From NCBI RefSeq assembly GCF_963677945.1, contig NZ_OY782578.1, positions 1,426,001 through 1,490,000 of the forward strand: a stretch of 64,000 nt of DNA. The letters run 5' to 3'. Below, piece by piece: positions 1 through 9,252 of the stretch. The notes under the pieces are model-generated. The model was not told the origin of the DNA, ran no database searches, and worked only from the letters and a program-made list of their open reading frames with translations. The translations under genes and the position numbers were made by a program. The number at the start of each line of letters is the position of its first letter. Within the stretch, counting starts at the first letter, position 1. Source of the stretch: an uncultured Bacteroides sp. Its GTDB lineage: Bacteria > Bacteroidota > Bacteroidia > Bacteroidales > Bacteroidaceae.

Positions 1-266
1 TTTTTAAGAAATTCTTCTGCAAATTCTATAATGGTATGCCCTGAGAAATAAAAGTTATTCATGTTGATAAACAAGCATGAACGGTCAGTTCCGAATCGCT
101 CTTTTGCATATTGCAACAGGAAAGTAGTTTTCCCTACACCGCGAGTCCCTTTGATTCCAATAAGACGGTCGTTCCAATCGATCTCATCCATTAAATCACG
201 TCGAACGGAGGCATTGGTGTGTTCTACCAGATAGCTGTGAGTTCTGTAAAAGGCTTCCATAAACAT
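1..266 (-). CDS. AAA-type ATPase, N-terminal fragment (runs off window)
   Basis: Reading the minus strand from an ATG at 266 gives an open frame of 88 codons that leaves the window at base 1. A second possible ATG lies two codons in (260). The protein begins MFMEAFYRTHSYLVEHTN and carries a Walker A motif, GTRGVGKTT, around residues 38-46, followed by a hydrophobic strand (SCLFINMNNF) typical of AAA ATPases of the DUF4143/AAA_14 type that are common in Bacteroides. The C-terminal part is outside the window, so the family call rests only on the P-loop and its surroundings. A TATCTTTG promoter box lies 17 bases upstream of the ATG. The cellular role of these ATPases is unknown. Confidence 0.75.
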   Translation of the reverse strand, partial: MFMEAFYRTHSYLVEHTNASVRRDLMDEIDWNDRLIGIKGTRGVGKTTFLLQYAKERFGTDRSCLFINMNNFYFSGHTIIEFAEEFLK

Positions 267-282
267 TCTTTTATTGTCGAGG

Positions 283-290
283 CAAAGATA
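283..290 (-). promoter_or_regulatory. -7 promoter box of the ATPase gene
   Basis: CAAAGATA on the plus strand reads TATCTTTG on the minus strand, an exact match to the Bacteroides TAnnTTTG box. It lies 17 bases before the ATG at 266, which favours that start and implies a very short leader. Confidence 0.55.
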
Positions 291-475
291 ATTATAATTA
301 TCAACTTTGCAAAGTAGAGATTGCAAAATATTTATCTATTTAAACTTGTTTATGCTTTTGTTTATAGAAAGTGATTATGTAACTTATAAATATTCAATTA
401 TGCAGAGGGTAATTGTTGCTTCAATCTTATTTATAGGCTCTGCTTTAATCCGTTTATTTTATTTGATAGATGTCA

Positions 476-571
476 TTTTGTACAAAATAAAACATTCTTT
501 TGTACAAGAATAAATTTATTTCAGATGGTTGATTATTCTATTTCTCTTTTTGCTTACTTTTGTATACAAAA
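476..571. promoter_or_regulatory. cluster of TTGTACAA-type palindromes (candidate operators)
   Basis: Three related dyads occur in the 318-base gap between the ATPase fragment and the next gene. They are TTTTGTACAAAA (476-487), TTTTGTACAA (498-507) and TTTTGTATACAAAA (558-571). The first two have centres 22 bases apart, and the third overlaps the -7 box TACTTTTG at 555-562. Position and symmetry suggest binding sites for a dimeric repressor acting on the 586 gene. The regulator is not identifiable here. The rest of 267-585 is AT-rich with no convincing gene. Confidence 0.45.
555..562 (+). promoter_or_regulatory. -7 promoter box of the 586 gene
   Basis: TACTTTTG matches TAnnTTTG exactly and lies 23 bases before the ATG at 586. 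It overlaps a 14-bp palindrome, so bound protein there would block RNA polymerase. Confidence 0.55.
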
Positions 572-585
572 TACATAAAAAATAA

Positions 586-1767
586 ATGCTGGAAGTATAT
601 TTATTCAATCCGGATAATGATTTGGCGTTGGCTAATGGTGATGAGAATTACACTCCGCCTCTTTCTGCCCGAAAAATGGCAGACGACCTTTCGTTACTGC
701 CAATATGGTATACCTCACGGGGAATGCTGGTAATGAGTAACGAACCGGATGCTGAGGAATGGATGCTGCAGATAAAGAATTTGTTTGATTTACCTGTCGA
801 CAGAATAAGGGAAGATGAGATTGCTTTTAAGTCATCTTTGAAACTTTGTCCGTGGGGATGGAATGCTGCTTTGATAAAACAAGCCCGGCTATTAGGCTTT
901 TCAGATGATTTTCTACCTGATAAAAATCAAATGGAGATTTTACGTGAGTTGTCTCATCGATCTTTAGCTGTTTCTTTACTTAAGGAGTTGAATGTTTCTT
1001 CTTCATTTTGTGGAGTCTCGGAAGAATTAACTTCTGATGAAGCTGTTCGGAAATTTGTAGAACATTATCCCAAAGTTCTTTTAAAGGCACCATGGTCGGG
1101 TAGTGGCAAAGGACTACGACCGGGTAAAGGTGAATATACCAGTCATATTCAGGGATGGAGTAACCGGGTGATAAAGAATCAGCGTTGTGTAGTAGGTGAA
1201 CCTTGGCTGGATAAAGTGAAGGATTTTGCCATGGAATTTTTTTGTGATGAATCGGGTAAAGTCTCTTTTGCCGGATATTCTTTTTTTGAAACAGATGTAA
1301 GAGGGGCTTACACGGGGAATCTGCTGGCTTCGAATGAAGCTATAGAACAGTGTCTTACCGAATTTGTTAATGCTGCCGATTTGCATTTATTGCGCGATCT
1401 GCTTGAAATAAAACTCTCTCAACTGATAGGTAAAAAGTATTATGGATATCTGGGGGTAGATATGATGATTTGTCGTTTCCCTGAACAACCTGTATTCCGT
1501 ATTCATCCTTGTGTGGAGGTGAACTTGCGTATGAATATGGGGATTTTTTCCCGACTCTTTTATGACAGGTTTATTACTCCCGGAAAGATGGGTTATTTTA
1601 AGGTTGATTATTTTAACGATCCTTCTTTACTGATGACTGACCACGAGAAGAAGCAGGCTGAATTTCCACTCGTTATTGAAAATGGCCGGATTATGTCCGG
1701 CTATATGGAATTAACACCTGTAACACAACAAAAAAATTATCGTGCAAGCATCTTGGTTGAAGGATGA
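586..1767 (+). CDS. conserved hypothetical protein, ATP-grasp-like
   Basis: This is a 393-residue soluble protein without a signal peptide, beginning MLEVYLFNPDNDLALAN. Around residues 167-180 it has KAPWSGSGKGLRPG, a lysine followed by a glycine/serine-rich loop like the ATP-binding segment of ATP-grasp ligases. Later charged segments (EVNLRMNMG near residue 313) resemble the acidic/Asn metal-binding end of that fold. I recognise it as a type of protein widespread in Bacteroidetes without an assigned reaction; the ATP-grasp link is inference from these motifs. The last 31 bases overlap the convergent 1737 gene. Palindromes upstream suggest it is regulated. Confidence 0.7.
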   Translation: MLEVYLFNPDNDLALANGDENYTPPLSARKMADDLSLLPIWYTSRGMLVMSNEPDAEEWMLQIKNLFDLPVDRIREDEIAFKSSLKLCPWGWNAALIKQARLLGFSDDFLPDKNQMEILRELSHRSLAVSLLKELNVSSSFCGVSEELTSDEAVRKFVEHYPKVLLKAPWSGSGKGLRPGKGEYTSHIQGWSNRVIKNQRCVVGEPWLDKVKDFAMEFFCDESGKVSFAGYSFFETDVRGAYTGNLLASNEAIEQCLTEFVNAADLHLLRDLLEIKLSQLIGKKYYGYLGVDMMICRFPEQPVFRIHPCVEVNLRMNMGIFSRLFYDRFITPGKMGYFKVDYFNDPSLLMTDHEKKQAEFPLVIENGRIMSGYMELTPVTQQKNYRASILVEG

Positions 1768-3416
1768 ATCTGTCCGTTTTTATCTGTAAATAAAACCCTG
1801 TAAAGTCCTTTTTGTAAGTTATATAAAGGAATCTTTTCTTTATATTTTGAATATAATACACATCTGCCGGTAAGATCTGTAATAGTTATACTCTCAAATT
1901 CTTCGGACTTAGGAAGTTGCAATAATAGGCTATCCTGGGATAATTGAAGTTTATTATCCGGGAGTGTTAATTGTATTGCTGCACTTTCATTTCCAAAACG
2001 ATCGGTTGCTGTTACTGCAAAATAACGTTTGTTTTCTCTGGCAGTCTCTTCCTTATAAGCATAATGATTCTCTCTGATATCGTGTGCAACAATATTATAA
2101 GGCTTGGATATATCTACTGGAAATTTATCAGAAGCATATACTATATAGTATGGAGCTGTTCGTGAGTCGTTGTCGGTTGATGGTTGCCAGCTTAATTGGA
2201 CTGTAGATCCTATACGGTTACTTGATAAATCCTTAGGATGTGTTGGAGCTGTATTGTCCAGCCATTTCATTTTAGGTTGAAGGGCAGGACTGGCGTAATG
2301 TAATCCGTTTAGTTCGTCGAACAGATGCTTGGTATTTTTTAATAGGTATTCAGTGCGGTAAAAGGCTTGTCCGGTTAATCCATGGCGACGGGTAAAATAT
2401 ATCTGACGTTCTATTTCACTTAGCGGCCAGTCTTTTTCTGCCGGATCAAGAAAATAAATACCTAATCCGGGAACTACACAACGTCCGAAGCTATTTTCCT
2501 GCCAATCTAATGCAAATGGATAAAAGTTATTTCCGTTGAAATACATCATGGGGAATAGGATGTCCTGAATTCCTTCACGAAGCCATCCTTGTGCATCCTG
2601 GTAAACTGTATGATAAGCATTCCATCCTCCTGATGGGTAGTGAGAAGTATCTTTGAATTTGCCAACAGGCGAACTGCTCATTTTTACCCAAGGTTTGATT
2701 TGCTTAACCTGTTGATACAAGTACCGTACAATGGCTGTTATGTTGTCTCTTCTCCAACTGTCCAGGCTTTTTCCGTTGCCATATTTGCGGAACATCTCTT
2801 TATCCGGAAATTCATTTGGACGGTCAGGATAACGAATATAATCAAGATGGATACCGTCTACATCATAACCGGTAATTATTTCTTTTACAATAGAAAAAAG
2901 GTAATCTTTTGTTGCAGGGTTGCTGGGATCGAGAAACCATTCACCCTGATAGCTTTTACATATTTGTGGGTGTTTCTTAGTAACAGACTTATTCCCTAAT
3001 GCTTTTACATGATTTTCTTTTCCCAATGGAATTGAGACTATCCAGACATGACATTCCATTCCGCGTTTATGGCACTCTTCAATGGCAAATGCAAGTGCAT
3101 CATATCCGGGAGAGTTGCCGACTTTTCCCGTTAATGTCTCATTATAGGTTTCAATGGAAGAAGGATAGATAACGTCTCCACGTAAACGGGTTTGAAGTAA
3201 TACGGTATTAAAATTGGCAGCTTTTAGCTCATCCAAAATTCTGCATAATTCTGCTTTTTGTTTATTGATAGTGGTAGGAGAGGTGGCTTTGACTGTAGGC
3301 CAGTCAAGTCCATATATTGTTGTCAGCCAAGTGGCTCGTATCTCATTTTTAGGTTGTGCCAGTGTATTGGTTATGAAAAAACAAAGGAACAAAAGAATAA
3401 GGTATGTATGTTTCAT
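1737..3416 (-). CDS. GHL10-family glycoside hydrolase-like secreted protein with FnIII and C-terminal sorting-like domain
   Basis: The 559-residue protein starts at the ATG at 3416. A longer frame reaches 3488, but a TACCTTTG promoter box at 3437-3444 lies inside that extension, and the 3416 start gives a clean signal peptide (MKHTYLILLFLCFFITNTLA). Residues about 25-340 match the glycosyl hydrolase-like 10 (DUF187) fold: RATWLTTIYGLDWP at the start, then HVWIVSIP, GIHLDYIRYP and a DILFPMMYFNG strand. Family members such as E. coli DigH act on peptidoglycan glycan strands. A fibronectin-III-like domain follows (about 385-475). The last 50 residues (ITITDLTGRCVLYS to GLYRVLFTDKNG) resemble a type IX secretion sorting domain. 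A paralogue without this tail is at 7535, across uvrA. Confidence 0.8.
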   Translation of the reverse strand: MKHTYLILLFLCFFITNTLAQPKNEIRATWLTTIYGLDWPTVKATSPTTINKQKAELCRILDELKAANFNTVLLQTRLRGDVIYPSSIETYNETLTGKVGNSPGYDALAFAIEECHKRGMECHVWIVSIPLGKENHVKALGNKSVTKKHPQICKSYQGEWFLDPSNPATKDYLFSIVKEIITGYDVDGIHLDYIRYPDRPNEFPDKEMFRKYGNGKSLDSWRRDNITAIVRYLYQQVKQIKPWVKMSSSPVGKFKDTSHYPSGGWNAYHTVYQDAQGWLREGIQDILFPMMYFNGNNFYPFALDWQENSFGRCVVPGLGIYFLDPAEKDWPLSEIERQIYFTRRHGLTGQAFYRTEYLLKNTKHLFDELNGLHYASPALQPKMKWLDNTAPTHPKDLSSNRIGSTVQLSWQPSTDNDSRTAPYYIVYASDKFPVDISKPYNIVAHDIRENHYAYKEETARENKRYFAVTATDRFGNESAAIQLTLPDNKLQLSQDSLLLQLPKSEEFESITITDLTGRCVLYSKYKEKIPLYNLQKGLYRVLFTDKNGQIHPSTKMLAR

Positions 3417-3436
3417 TTTCGCTTGCTGTAATGTTG

Positions 3437-3444
3437 CAAAGGTA
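3437..3444 (-). promoter_or_regulatory. -7 promoter box of the GHL10 gene
   Basis: CAAAGGTA reads TACCTTTG on the minus strand, matching TAnnTTTG. It places transcription start just upstream of the ATG at 3416, and so decides against the longer reading frame. Confidence 0.55.
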
Positions 3445-3519
3445 GATAAAAGAACGTAAAAAAGCGTTAGAAGATTCCTCTTTTTCAACTGAAAGGGGAC
3501 ACGAATAAATAATATTACT

Positions 3520-3527
3520 TATTTTTG
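3520..3527 (+). promoter_or_regulatory. -7 promoter box for the 3597-4338 pair
   Basis: TATTTTTG matches TAnnTTTG, 70 bases before the ATG at 3597. The leader between them contains the small hairpin at 3561-3580. Confidence 0.4.
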
Positions 3528-3560
3528 TTTAAAATACAAAACAGGGAAAAGCTAAACAGT

Positions 3561-3580
3561 GCATGAACGCTTTTTCATGC
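3561..3580 (+). other. small hairpin in the leader of the 3597 gene
   Basis: GCATGAA (3561-3567) and TTCATGC (3574-3580) form a perfect 7-bp stem with a 6-base loop, 16 bases before the start codon. It could affect translation or be chance; no T-tract follows. Confidence 0.25.
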
Positions 3581-3596
3581 TAAAAAGAAGACTCTA

Positions 3597-3842
3597 ATGA
3601 AAAAGTATAAAAAATCTACATGGCTTTGTGGTGCTCTCTTTCTTTATGTAACAGCTATGGCTATATATTTAGTACCTCGTAATCACACTATTGGTGAAAT
3701 GGAGAAATATGTTACGATTGCAGTTTCTTATGTTATTGTTTTACTATTATGGCTTGTGTTGCGTAAGAAAGAAAAATTGGCTGAAAAACGACGTAGAGAA
3801 ATGGAAGAGTGGAAAAAAGATTCGGAGCATTCAAACAACTAA
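3597..3842 (+). CDS. small two-helix membrane protein, hypothetical
   Basis: This 81-residue protein has two hydrophobic segments (about 9-26, LCGALFLYVTAMAIYLV, and about 41-58, IAVSYVIVLLLWLVL). A highly charged tail rich in Lys, Glu and Arg (RKKEKLAEKRRREMEEWKK) is probably cytoplasmic and helical. I do not recognise a named family. It ends 7 bases before the ATG of the outer-membrane protein at 3850, so the two are probably co-transcribed. Coding is supported by its regular two-helix layout and tight coupling to the next gene. Confidence 0.65.
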   Translation: MKKYKKSTWLCGALFLYVTAMAIYLVPRNHTIGEMEKYVTIAVSYVIVLLLWLVLRKKEKLAEKRRREMEEWKKDSEHSNN

Positions 3843-3849
3843 ATATAAA

Positions 3850-4338
3850 ATGAAAAAATTACTTATTTGTATTGCAGTTTTATTATGTACTGTTACTGCA
3901 CAAGCGCAATTTGAACAGAATAAATGGTTAATAACACCTTCAATTACGGGGCTTGGTATGTCTTATAGTGGTCAGGATAAATTCTCGTTAGGATTTGAAG
4001 CTGAAGGTGGCGTTTTTTTAATGGATAATTTTGCTTTGCTTATTAATGCAGGAGCGGATATTAAAGATAGAGGAGATGATAGAACTTCTTTGGGAGCTGG
4101 TGTTCGTTATTACTTTGATCAGACTGGTATTTATATTGGATCAAAGTTTAAATATGATAATTATGATTTCTACACCGGTGGGCATAAGAACGATGCAACT
4201 CTTGGTGCAGAAGTTGGATATGCCTTTTTCCTGAGTCGCACAGTAACTGTTGAACCTGCTATGTATTATAACCAGAGTCTGACTGACCAGGACTATAGTA
4301 AGTTTGGTGTGAAAATAGGATTTGGATTCTATTTTTAA
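3850..4338 (+). CDS. outer-membrane beta-barrel protein
   Basis: The frame is open from further upstream, but the ATG at 3850 gives a standard signal peptide (MKKLLICIAVLLCTVTAQAQ) and follows the previous gene by 7 bases, so I chose it (162 residues). The mature part alternates polar and hydrophobic residues in short strands separated by Gly/Asp turns. Examples are LGFEAEGGVFLMDNFALL and TVTVEPAMYYNQ. It ends in an aromatic, VKIGFGFYF, the C-terminal Phe pattern recognised by the BAM machinery. It resembles small 8-stranded porin-like or OmpW/OprF-type barrels of unknown substrate. Confidence 0.75.
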   Translation: MKKLLICIAVLLCTVTAQAQFEQNKWLITPSITGLGMSYSGQDKFSLGFEAEGGVFLMDNFALLINAGADIKDRGDDRTSLGAGVRYYFDQTGIYIGSKFKYDNYDFYTGGHKNDATLGAEVGYAFFLSRTVTVEPAMYYNQSLTDQDYSKFGVKIGFGFYF

Positions 4339-4451
4339 GAAACCGGTTTTGATAAATAGTAAAGACTGTGTAAAAGCAGAATTTTAGAATTGAGAATCTT
4401 ATAGACTGAAACTCAATTTTGAAAAATCCTTTTATATGGGTTTATTAATAG

Positions 4452-4568
4452 TGAAGTGCACCCCAAAAGTTTAAGTATAACTTTTGGGGTGCACTTTAAC
4501 TTCTGAATACCGGACTCTTTACTAAAATATTTAACGTTTAATATGCCCAACTTTTGGGGGTCACATCA
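4452..4568. mobile_element. MITE-like relic with IS3-type inverted ends
   Basis: The 20 bases at the left edge (TGAAGTGCACCCCAAAAGTT, 4452-4471) match the reverse complement of the right edge (4549-4568) at 17 of 20 positions. Both resemble the CCCCAAAAGTT ends of IS3-family elements. The left end is followed after 7 bases by its own perfect 18-bp inverted copy (4479-4496), which forms a strong hairpin. No transposase frame lies inside and I see no clear target duplication. The hairpin could also serve as terminator for the 3850 gene or for uvrA. Confidence 0.45.
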
Positions 4569-4598
4569 CTTTTAAGTCAACCTCTTTTCATTCTCGTT

Positions 4599-7379
4599 TT
4601 ACTGAAGCTTCTCTGCAAGAAACTGACCGGTGTATGAAGCTGCACATTTAGCTACCTTTTCAGGAGTTCCACAACAAACTAAGTTACCTCCCATATTTCC
4701 ACCTTCAGGGCCAAGATCAATAATATAATCTGCGCATTTAATAACATCCATATTGTGCTCAATGATAACAACGGTATGTCCTCTTGCGATTAATGCATCA
4801 AAAGCTTCCAGTAGTTTCTTAATATCATGGAAATGCAACCCTGTTGTTGGTTCGTCGAAGACAAAGATAGTAGGGAATGCTTTTTCCTGACTTAGGAAGT
4901 AAGCAAGCTTAACGCGCTGATTCTCTCCACCGGAAAGAGTGGATGAAGATTGACCGAGTTTAATGTATCCCAGTCCGACAGCCTGAAGAGAAGAAAGCTT
5001 TTTTACAATCTTTTTTTGCCCGTTTTCAGCAAAGAATTCAACTGCCTGATCGACTGTCATTTCAAGTACATCGTAAATGTTTACGTCCTTGTACTTAACT
5101 TCCAATGTCTCTGATTTAAATCGTTTTCCGTGGCAGCTTTCACATTCAAGCACTAAGTCGGCCATGAATTGCATTTCAACAGTAATGGTACCGTCTCCTT
5201 TACATTCTTCGCATCGACCACCTTCAGTGTTAAAAGAGAAGTGCGAAGCTGAATATCCCATAAGCTTGGCCAATGGTTGTTCTGCCCATAATTTTCGGAT
5301 TTCATCGTATGCTTTGATGTAAGTCACAGGATTAGAACGGGAAGACTTACCTATAGGGTTTTGGTCTACGAATTCTATGTTCTTAACCATATTGATATCT
5401 CCGTCAAGAGAAATAAATTCTCCCGGACGTTCGCTTATTTCACTGTATTCCCGCTTTAATGCCCGATAAAAGATGTCACGAACCAGTGTTGATTTTCCCG
5501 AACCACTAACGCCGGTAACCACAGTCATTACATTTAATGGGAAAATGACATTAATTCCTTTCAGGTTGTTTTCTCTGGCACCAATAACCTCGATGTAATT
5601 GTTCCATGGACGATGAAAGGTAGGAACGTTTATTGTTTCTTCTCCAAGCAGATATTTAACGGTATAACTATTACTCCCTTTTTTGAGGTTTTTCATATCT
5701 CCGTGATAAACGATTTCTCCTCCCAGACGGCCGGCTTTTGGACCTACGTCGATTATATAATCGGCTGCACGGATAATTTCTTCGTCATGTTCCACCACTA
5801 CAACAGTGTTACCTAATTGCTGCAGTTGACGAAGAACTTTAATAAGGCAATCAGTATCTCGTGAGTGGAGTCCGATACTTGGCTCGTCAAGAATATAAAG
5901 AGATCCAACTAAACTACTGCCTAAAGAAGTAGCCAGATTGATTCGTTGACTTTCTCCTCCGGATAATGAATTACTTAAGCGATTGAGTGTAAGATATCCT
6001 AAACCTACATCCATAAGGAATGAGATGCGATTGTTTATCTCTGTCAGGATTCTCTTGGCTATAGCAGCTTCGTGTTCATCAAGAGAAAGATTGTCGAAGA
6101 ATCTTTTTAAATCGTGTATTGGAAGATCTACTAACTCTGAAATTGAGCAATTGCCTATTTTTACATAACCAGCTTCTTTCTTTAATCTGGTTCCATTACA
6201 GTCGGGGCAGTAAGTTTTTCCCCGATAGCGGGCTAACATTACACGATATTGAATTTTATATTGATTCTTTTCAAGCATCTCAAAGAATTCGTCAATACCA
6301 TGAACATCTTTGCTTCCTTTCCATAATAAATCTTTTTGATCCTTGGTTAGTTCATAGTATGGAACAAAAATAGGAAAGTTATATTTAGCAACGGAGCGTA
6401 TAAATTCATCTTTCCATTCTCCCATTTTCTCACCTCTCCAGCAAACTACAGCACCATCATAAACGCTAAGTGAACGGTTAGGAACAACCAGACCTTCATC
6501 TATACCTATTACTTTCCCGAAACCTTCGCACTTAGGACAAGCACCAATAGGAGAGTTAAAGCTAAACATGTGGTCGGTGGGTTCTTCAAAAACAATGCCG
6601 TCAGCTTCAAATTTCTTACTGAAAGAATGTACAATTGGCCCTTCTTCCAGGTAGAATCGCAACATACAGTTCCCACTACCTTCGTAGAAAGCTGTTTCAA
6701 CTGAATCGGTCAAACGGCTAATGCTGTCTTTAGATTTATCGCATACTAATCTATCTACAAGCAAATAGATTTCATTTTCAGTTTCAATGTCCTGCTTTTT
6801 TAGCAAGTCATCAATACGTACTGTCTCTCCATTTAATTCAACTCTGTTAAACCCTTGTTTCAGGTCCATTTCGAGTTGCTCTTTCATTGTTCTTCCTTTG
6901 CGTAAAAGGATGGGAGTGAGAATTACGTAACGTGTTCCTTCCGGGTATGAAAGCATACAGCTGATGATGTCTTCAACCTGATGCTTTTTTACAAGAGTTC
7001 CGGATATCGGTGAATAAGTTTTTCCTATACGGGCATAAAGCAAACGCAGATATTCATATATTTCAGTTGAAGTTCCTACTGTAGAGCGAGGATTCCGGCT
7101 ATTTACTTTTTGTTCAATAGCGATGGCGGGAGGGATACCTTTTATAAAGTCGCATTCGGGCTTTGTCATTCTTCCCAAAAACTGACGTGCGTAGCTGTTG
7201 AGACTTTCCACATATCGTCTTTGCCCTTCCGCATAAAGCGTATCGAAAGCTAGTGATGACTTTCCTGAGCCGGACAATCCTGTAATTACAACTAATTTAT
7301 TGCGAGGAATATCTACATCAATATTCTTTAGATTATTGACGCGTGCACCTTTTACAGATATATATTTTTCTTGAGACAT
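4599..7379 (-). CDS. uvrA: excinuclease ABC subunit A
   Basis: UvrA is the damage-recognition ATPase of nucleotide excision repair; it dimerises and loads UvrB. This 926-residue protein (E. coli 940) has two ABC modules. The first has Walker [10 protein letters not shown] near residue 35 and signature [12 protein letters not shown]. The second has Walker [10 protein letters not shown] near 622 and signature [12 protein letters not shown]. The insertion domain has CPKCEGFGK and [11 protein letters not shown], and the C-terminal zinc finger shows CEECKGDGT and CESCHGKRF. The longer frame to 7451 was rejected because the TACTTTTG promoter box at 7401-7408 lies within it; [19 protein letters not shown] at 7379 is the usual UvrA N-terminus. 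Bacteroides often carry more than one uvrA. Confidence 0.95.
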   Translation of the reverse strand: MSQEKYISVKGARVNNLKNIDVDIPRNKLVVITGLSGSGKSSLAFDTLYAEGQRRYVESLNSYARQFLGRMTKPECDFIKGIPPAIAIEQKVNSRNPRSTVGTSTEIYEYLRLLYARIGKTYSPISGTLVKKHQVEDIISCMLSYPEGTRYVILTPILLRKGRTMKEQLEMDLKQGFNRVELNGETVRIDDLLKKQDIETENEIYLLVDRLVCDKSKDSISRLTDSVETAFYEGSGNCMLRFYLEEGPIVHSFSKKFEADGIVFEEPTDHMFSFNSPIGACPKCEGFGKVIGIDEGLVVPNRSLSVYDGAVVCWRGEKMGEWKDEFIRSVAKYNFPIFVPYYELTKDQKDLLWKGSKDVHGIDEFFEMLEKNQYKIQYRVMLARYRGKTYCPDCNGTRLKKEAGYVKIGNCSISELVDLPIHDLKRFFDNLSLDEHEAAIAKRILTEINNRISFLMDVGLGYLTLNRLSNSLSGGESQRINLATSLGSSLVGSLYILDEPSIGLHSRDTDCLIKVLRQLQQLGNTVVVVEHDEEIIRAADYIIDVGPKAGRLGGEIVYHGDMKNLKKGSNSYTVKYLLGEETINVPTFHRPWNNYIEVIGARENNLKGINVIFPLNVMTVVTGVSGSGKSTLVRDIFYRALKREYSEISERPGEFISLDGDINMVKNIEFVDQNPIGKSSRSNPVTYIKAYDEIRKLWAEQPLAKLMGYSASHFSFNTEGGRCEECKGDGTITVEMQFMADLVLECESCHGKRFKSETLEVKYKDVNIYDVLEMTVDQAVEFFAENGQKKIVKKLSSLQAVGLGYIKLGQSSSTLSGGENQRVKLAYFLSQEKAFPTIFVFDEPTTGLHFHDIKKLLEAFDALIARGHTVVIIEHNMDVIKCADYIIDLGPEGGNMGGNLVCCGTPEKVAKCAASYTGQFLAEKLQ

Positions 7380-7400
7380 AAGCTGTTTTGAAAGAATCTG

Positions 7401-7408
7401 CAAAAGTA
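7401..7408 (-). promoter_or_regulatory. -7 promoter box of uvrA
   Basis: CAAAAGTA reads TACTTTTG on the minus strand, matching TAnnTTTG, 22 bases before the ATG at 7379. It supports that start. Confidence 0.55.
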
Positions 7409-7497
7409 AATAAAAAACGGCATAGTGCAAAGGAATGCTTATATGAATCATTAATTTATTAAGGTAGTTGTCAACTTGATAAATACAAAATATTACA

Positions 7498-7505
7498 TAT
7501 CTTTG
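7498..7505 (+). promoter_or_regulatory. -7 promoter box of the 7535 gene
   Basis: TATCTTTG matches TAnnTTTG exactly, 30 bases before the ATG at 7535. Confidence 0.55.
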
Positions 7506-7534
7506 TATGTGTATAACATAACAAAACTATAAGA

Positions 7535-9046
7535 ATGAAGATAAAGACTTTTTTGGCAACCTTCCTGATGGTTTGCTGTTCGCTCTACACTATTGCACAT
7601 AATTTGCCGAAACGCGAATTTCGAGGAGTATGGTTACACACTATCAACGGAGATTATACCGGAAAATCAACAAACGAATTTAAAACCTACCTGATTGGTC
7701 AACTCAACACTTTTCAAAAGGCAGGGATCAATGCAGTATTGTTTCAGGTTCGGCCCGAAGCGGATGCGTTTTATCCTTCCAAATTAGAACCCTGGAGTCG
7801 TTTCCTTACCGGAACTCAAGGTGTAGCACCATCCGATGATTTTGATCCAATGGCCTTTGTTATAGATGAATGTCATAAGAGAGGTATGGAGTTTCATGCA
7901 TGGGTTAATCCTTACCGTGTGCAATTGAATATTAGTTCAAAGTTGGCTCCAACACATGTTTACTATCAACATCCGGAGTGGTTTGTTGTATATGGCAATC
8001 AACGTTTCTTTAACCCAGGATTACCTCAATCTCGTGAATTTATAAATAAAGTGATGAAAGATATTGTGTCTCGTTATGATGTAGACGCAATTCACATGGA
8101 TGATTATTTCTATCCTTATCCTATTGCAGGAAAAGAATTTCCTGACGAAGAAGCATTTCAGACCTACGGTGTACCTGGTGGCTTTGAAGGTCAGAAAGAC
8201 AATTGGCGTAGGAATAATGTTAGTTGCCTGATTAGAGAGTTACATGAAACTATACGTGAAACAAAGCCATGGGTGAAATTCGGTGTTTCTCCTTTTGGTA
8301 TTTATCGTAATAAGAAAAATACGCTGGATGGTATAGGTAGTGAAACTAATGGTTTGCAGAACTATGATGAACTGTATGCTGATGTGCTTCTGTGGATTCG
8401 CAATGGTTGGGTAGATTATAATATTCCACAAATATATTGGGAAATAGGAAACAAAGCTGCAGATCATGAAACTTTAGTGAATTGGTGGGCTACTTATTCA
8501 TATGATCGTCCTTTCTTTATTGGACAAGATATAGAACGTACAGCTAAATATGCAGACCTTAATAAACCGGATATAAATCAGCTTCCAAGAAAAATGCAAC
8601 TATCACGTACTACTCCTAATGTGATGGGAAATTGTTTCTGGAGCGGAAAAGCCTTACTTGCTAATCCAGGTAACTCGTTGACTGCTTTAGCTAATACTTA
8701 TCAATGTTATCCGGCTCTTCCTCCTGTATTTACCTTTATGGACGATAAGGCTCCCAAAAATGTAGGAGGTTTGAAAGCAATCTGGACTGAGGATGGTTAT
8801 ATTCTGATGTGGAAAGAACCAAAAGCGAATGATGAAATGGATAAAGCATTTAATTATTGTGTATATCGCTTTGAAAATAAGGAAAAAGTGAATCTGAATG
8901 ATCCTTCAAAGATTGTAGCTGTAACAAGAACTTGCTATTATAAACTGCCTTATGATACAGGTAAGGTGAAGTATCGTTATGTGGTTACAGCACTCGACAG
9001 GTTGCATAATGAATCAAAAATGAAAGGCAAAAAGATTAAACTCTGA
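7535..9046 (+). CDS. GHL10-family glycoside hydrolase-like secreted protein
   Basis: The 503-residue protein has a signal peptide (MKIKTFLATFLMVCCSLYTIA) and a GHL10/DUF187 domain over about residues 25-370. Motifs include REFRGVWLHTINGDY, AVLFQVRPEADAFYPS, EFHAWVNPYR, DAIHMDDYFYP and WVDYNIPQIYWE. The conserved acidic residues of the IHMDDYF segment are in the position of family catalytic residues. A fibronectin-III-like tail (about 410-500) ends the protein. It is a paralogue of the 1737 protein but has no C-terminal sorting-like domain. Family knowledge points to hydrolysis of peptidoglycan glycan chains or related polymers in the periplasm; the exact substrate is not deducible here. It is monocistronic, with its own promoter and a terminator at 9084-9144. 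Confidence 0.8.
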   Translation: MKIKTFLATFLMVCCSLYTIAHNLPKREFRGVWLHTINGDYTGKSTNEFKTYLIGQLNTFQKAGINAVLFQVRPEADAFYPSKLEPWSRFLTGTQGVAPSDDFDPMAFVIDECHKRGMEFHAWVNPYRVQLNISSKLAPTHVYYQHPEWFVVYGNQRFFNPGLPQSREFINKVMKDIVSRYDVDAIHMDDYFYPYPIAGKEFPDEEAFQTYGVPGGFEGQKDNWRRNNVSCLIRELHETIRETKPWVKFGVSPFGIYRNKKNTLDGIGSETNGLQNYDELYADVLLWIRNGWVDYNIPQIYWEIGNKAADHETLVNWWATYSYDRPFFIGQDIERTAKYADLNKPDINQLPRKMQLSRTTPNVMGNCFWSGKALLANPGNSLTALANTYQCYPALPPVFTFMDDKAPKNVGGLKAIWTEDGYILMWKEPKANDEMDKAFNYCVYRFENKEKVNLNDPSKIVAVTRTCYYKLPYDTGKVKYRYVVTALDRLHNESKMKGKKIKL

Positions 9047-9083
9047 GAAAAATTATGCATTAAGATATGCTTAATTTGAATAA

Positions 9084-9144
9084 ATGAGTAAAAATAAAAA
9101 CGCGTAACTTCAAAATTAAAGTTATGCGTTTTTATTTTACTCAT
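9084..9144. terminator. bidirectional terminator hairpin
   Basis: A long, nearly perfect stem pairs the region starting ATGAGTAAAAATAAAAACGC with its complement ending TTTTTATTTTACTCAT, around a short AAAATTA-type loop. A/T tracts on both sides let it serve both convergent genes, 7535 and 9253. Confidence 0.75.
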
Positions 9145-9252
9145 TACTATATATCTATCAAGCAGTGTGAACTGTTTTTTTTGGATTAATAATCTTTAAA
9201 AGAAAGTATATTATCTTTGTTTTTGGGACACCTGAATATAATGCTGTTTCAA

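Noticed and set aside
307-513. A 68-codon frame between the ATPase fragment and the 586 gene
   Set aside because: The composition is hydrophobic low-complexity of AT-rich DNA, with no start context, and it spans the operator-like palindrome at 476-487.
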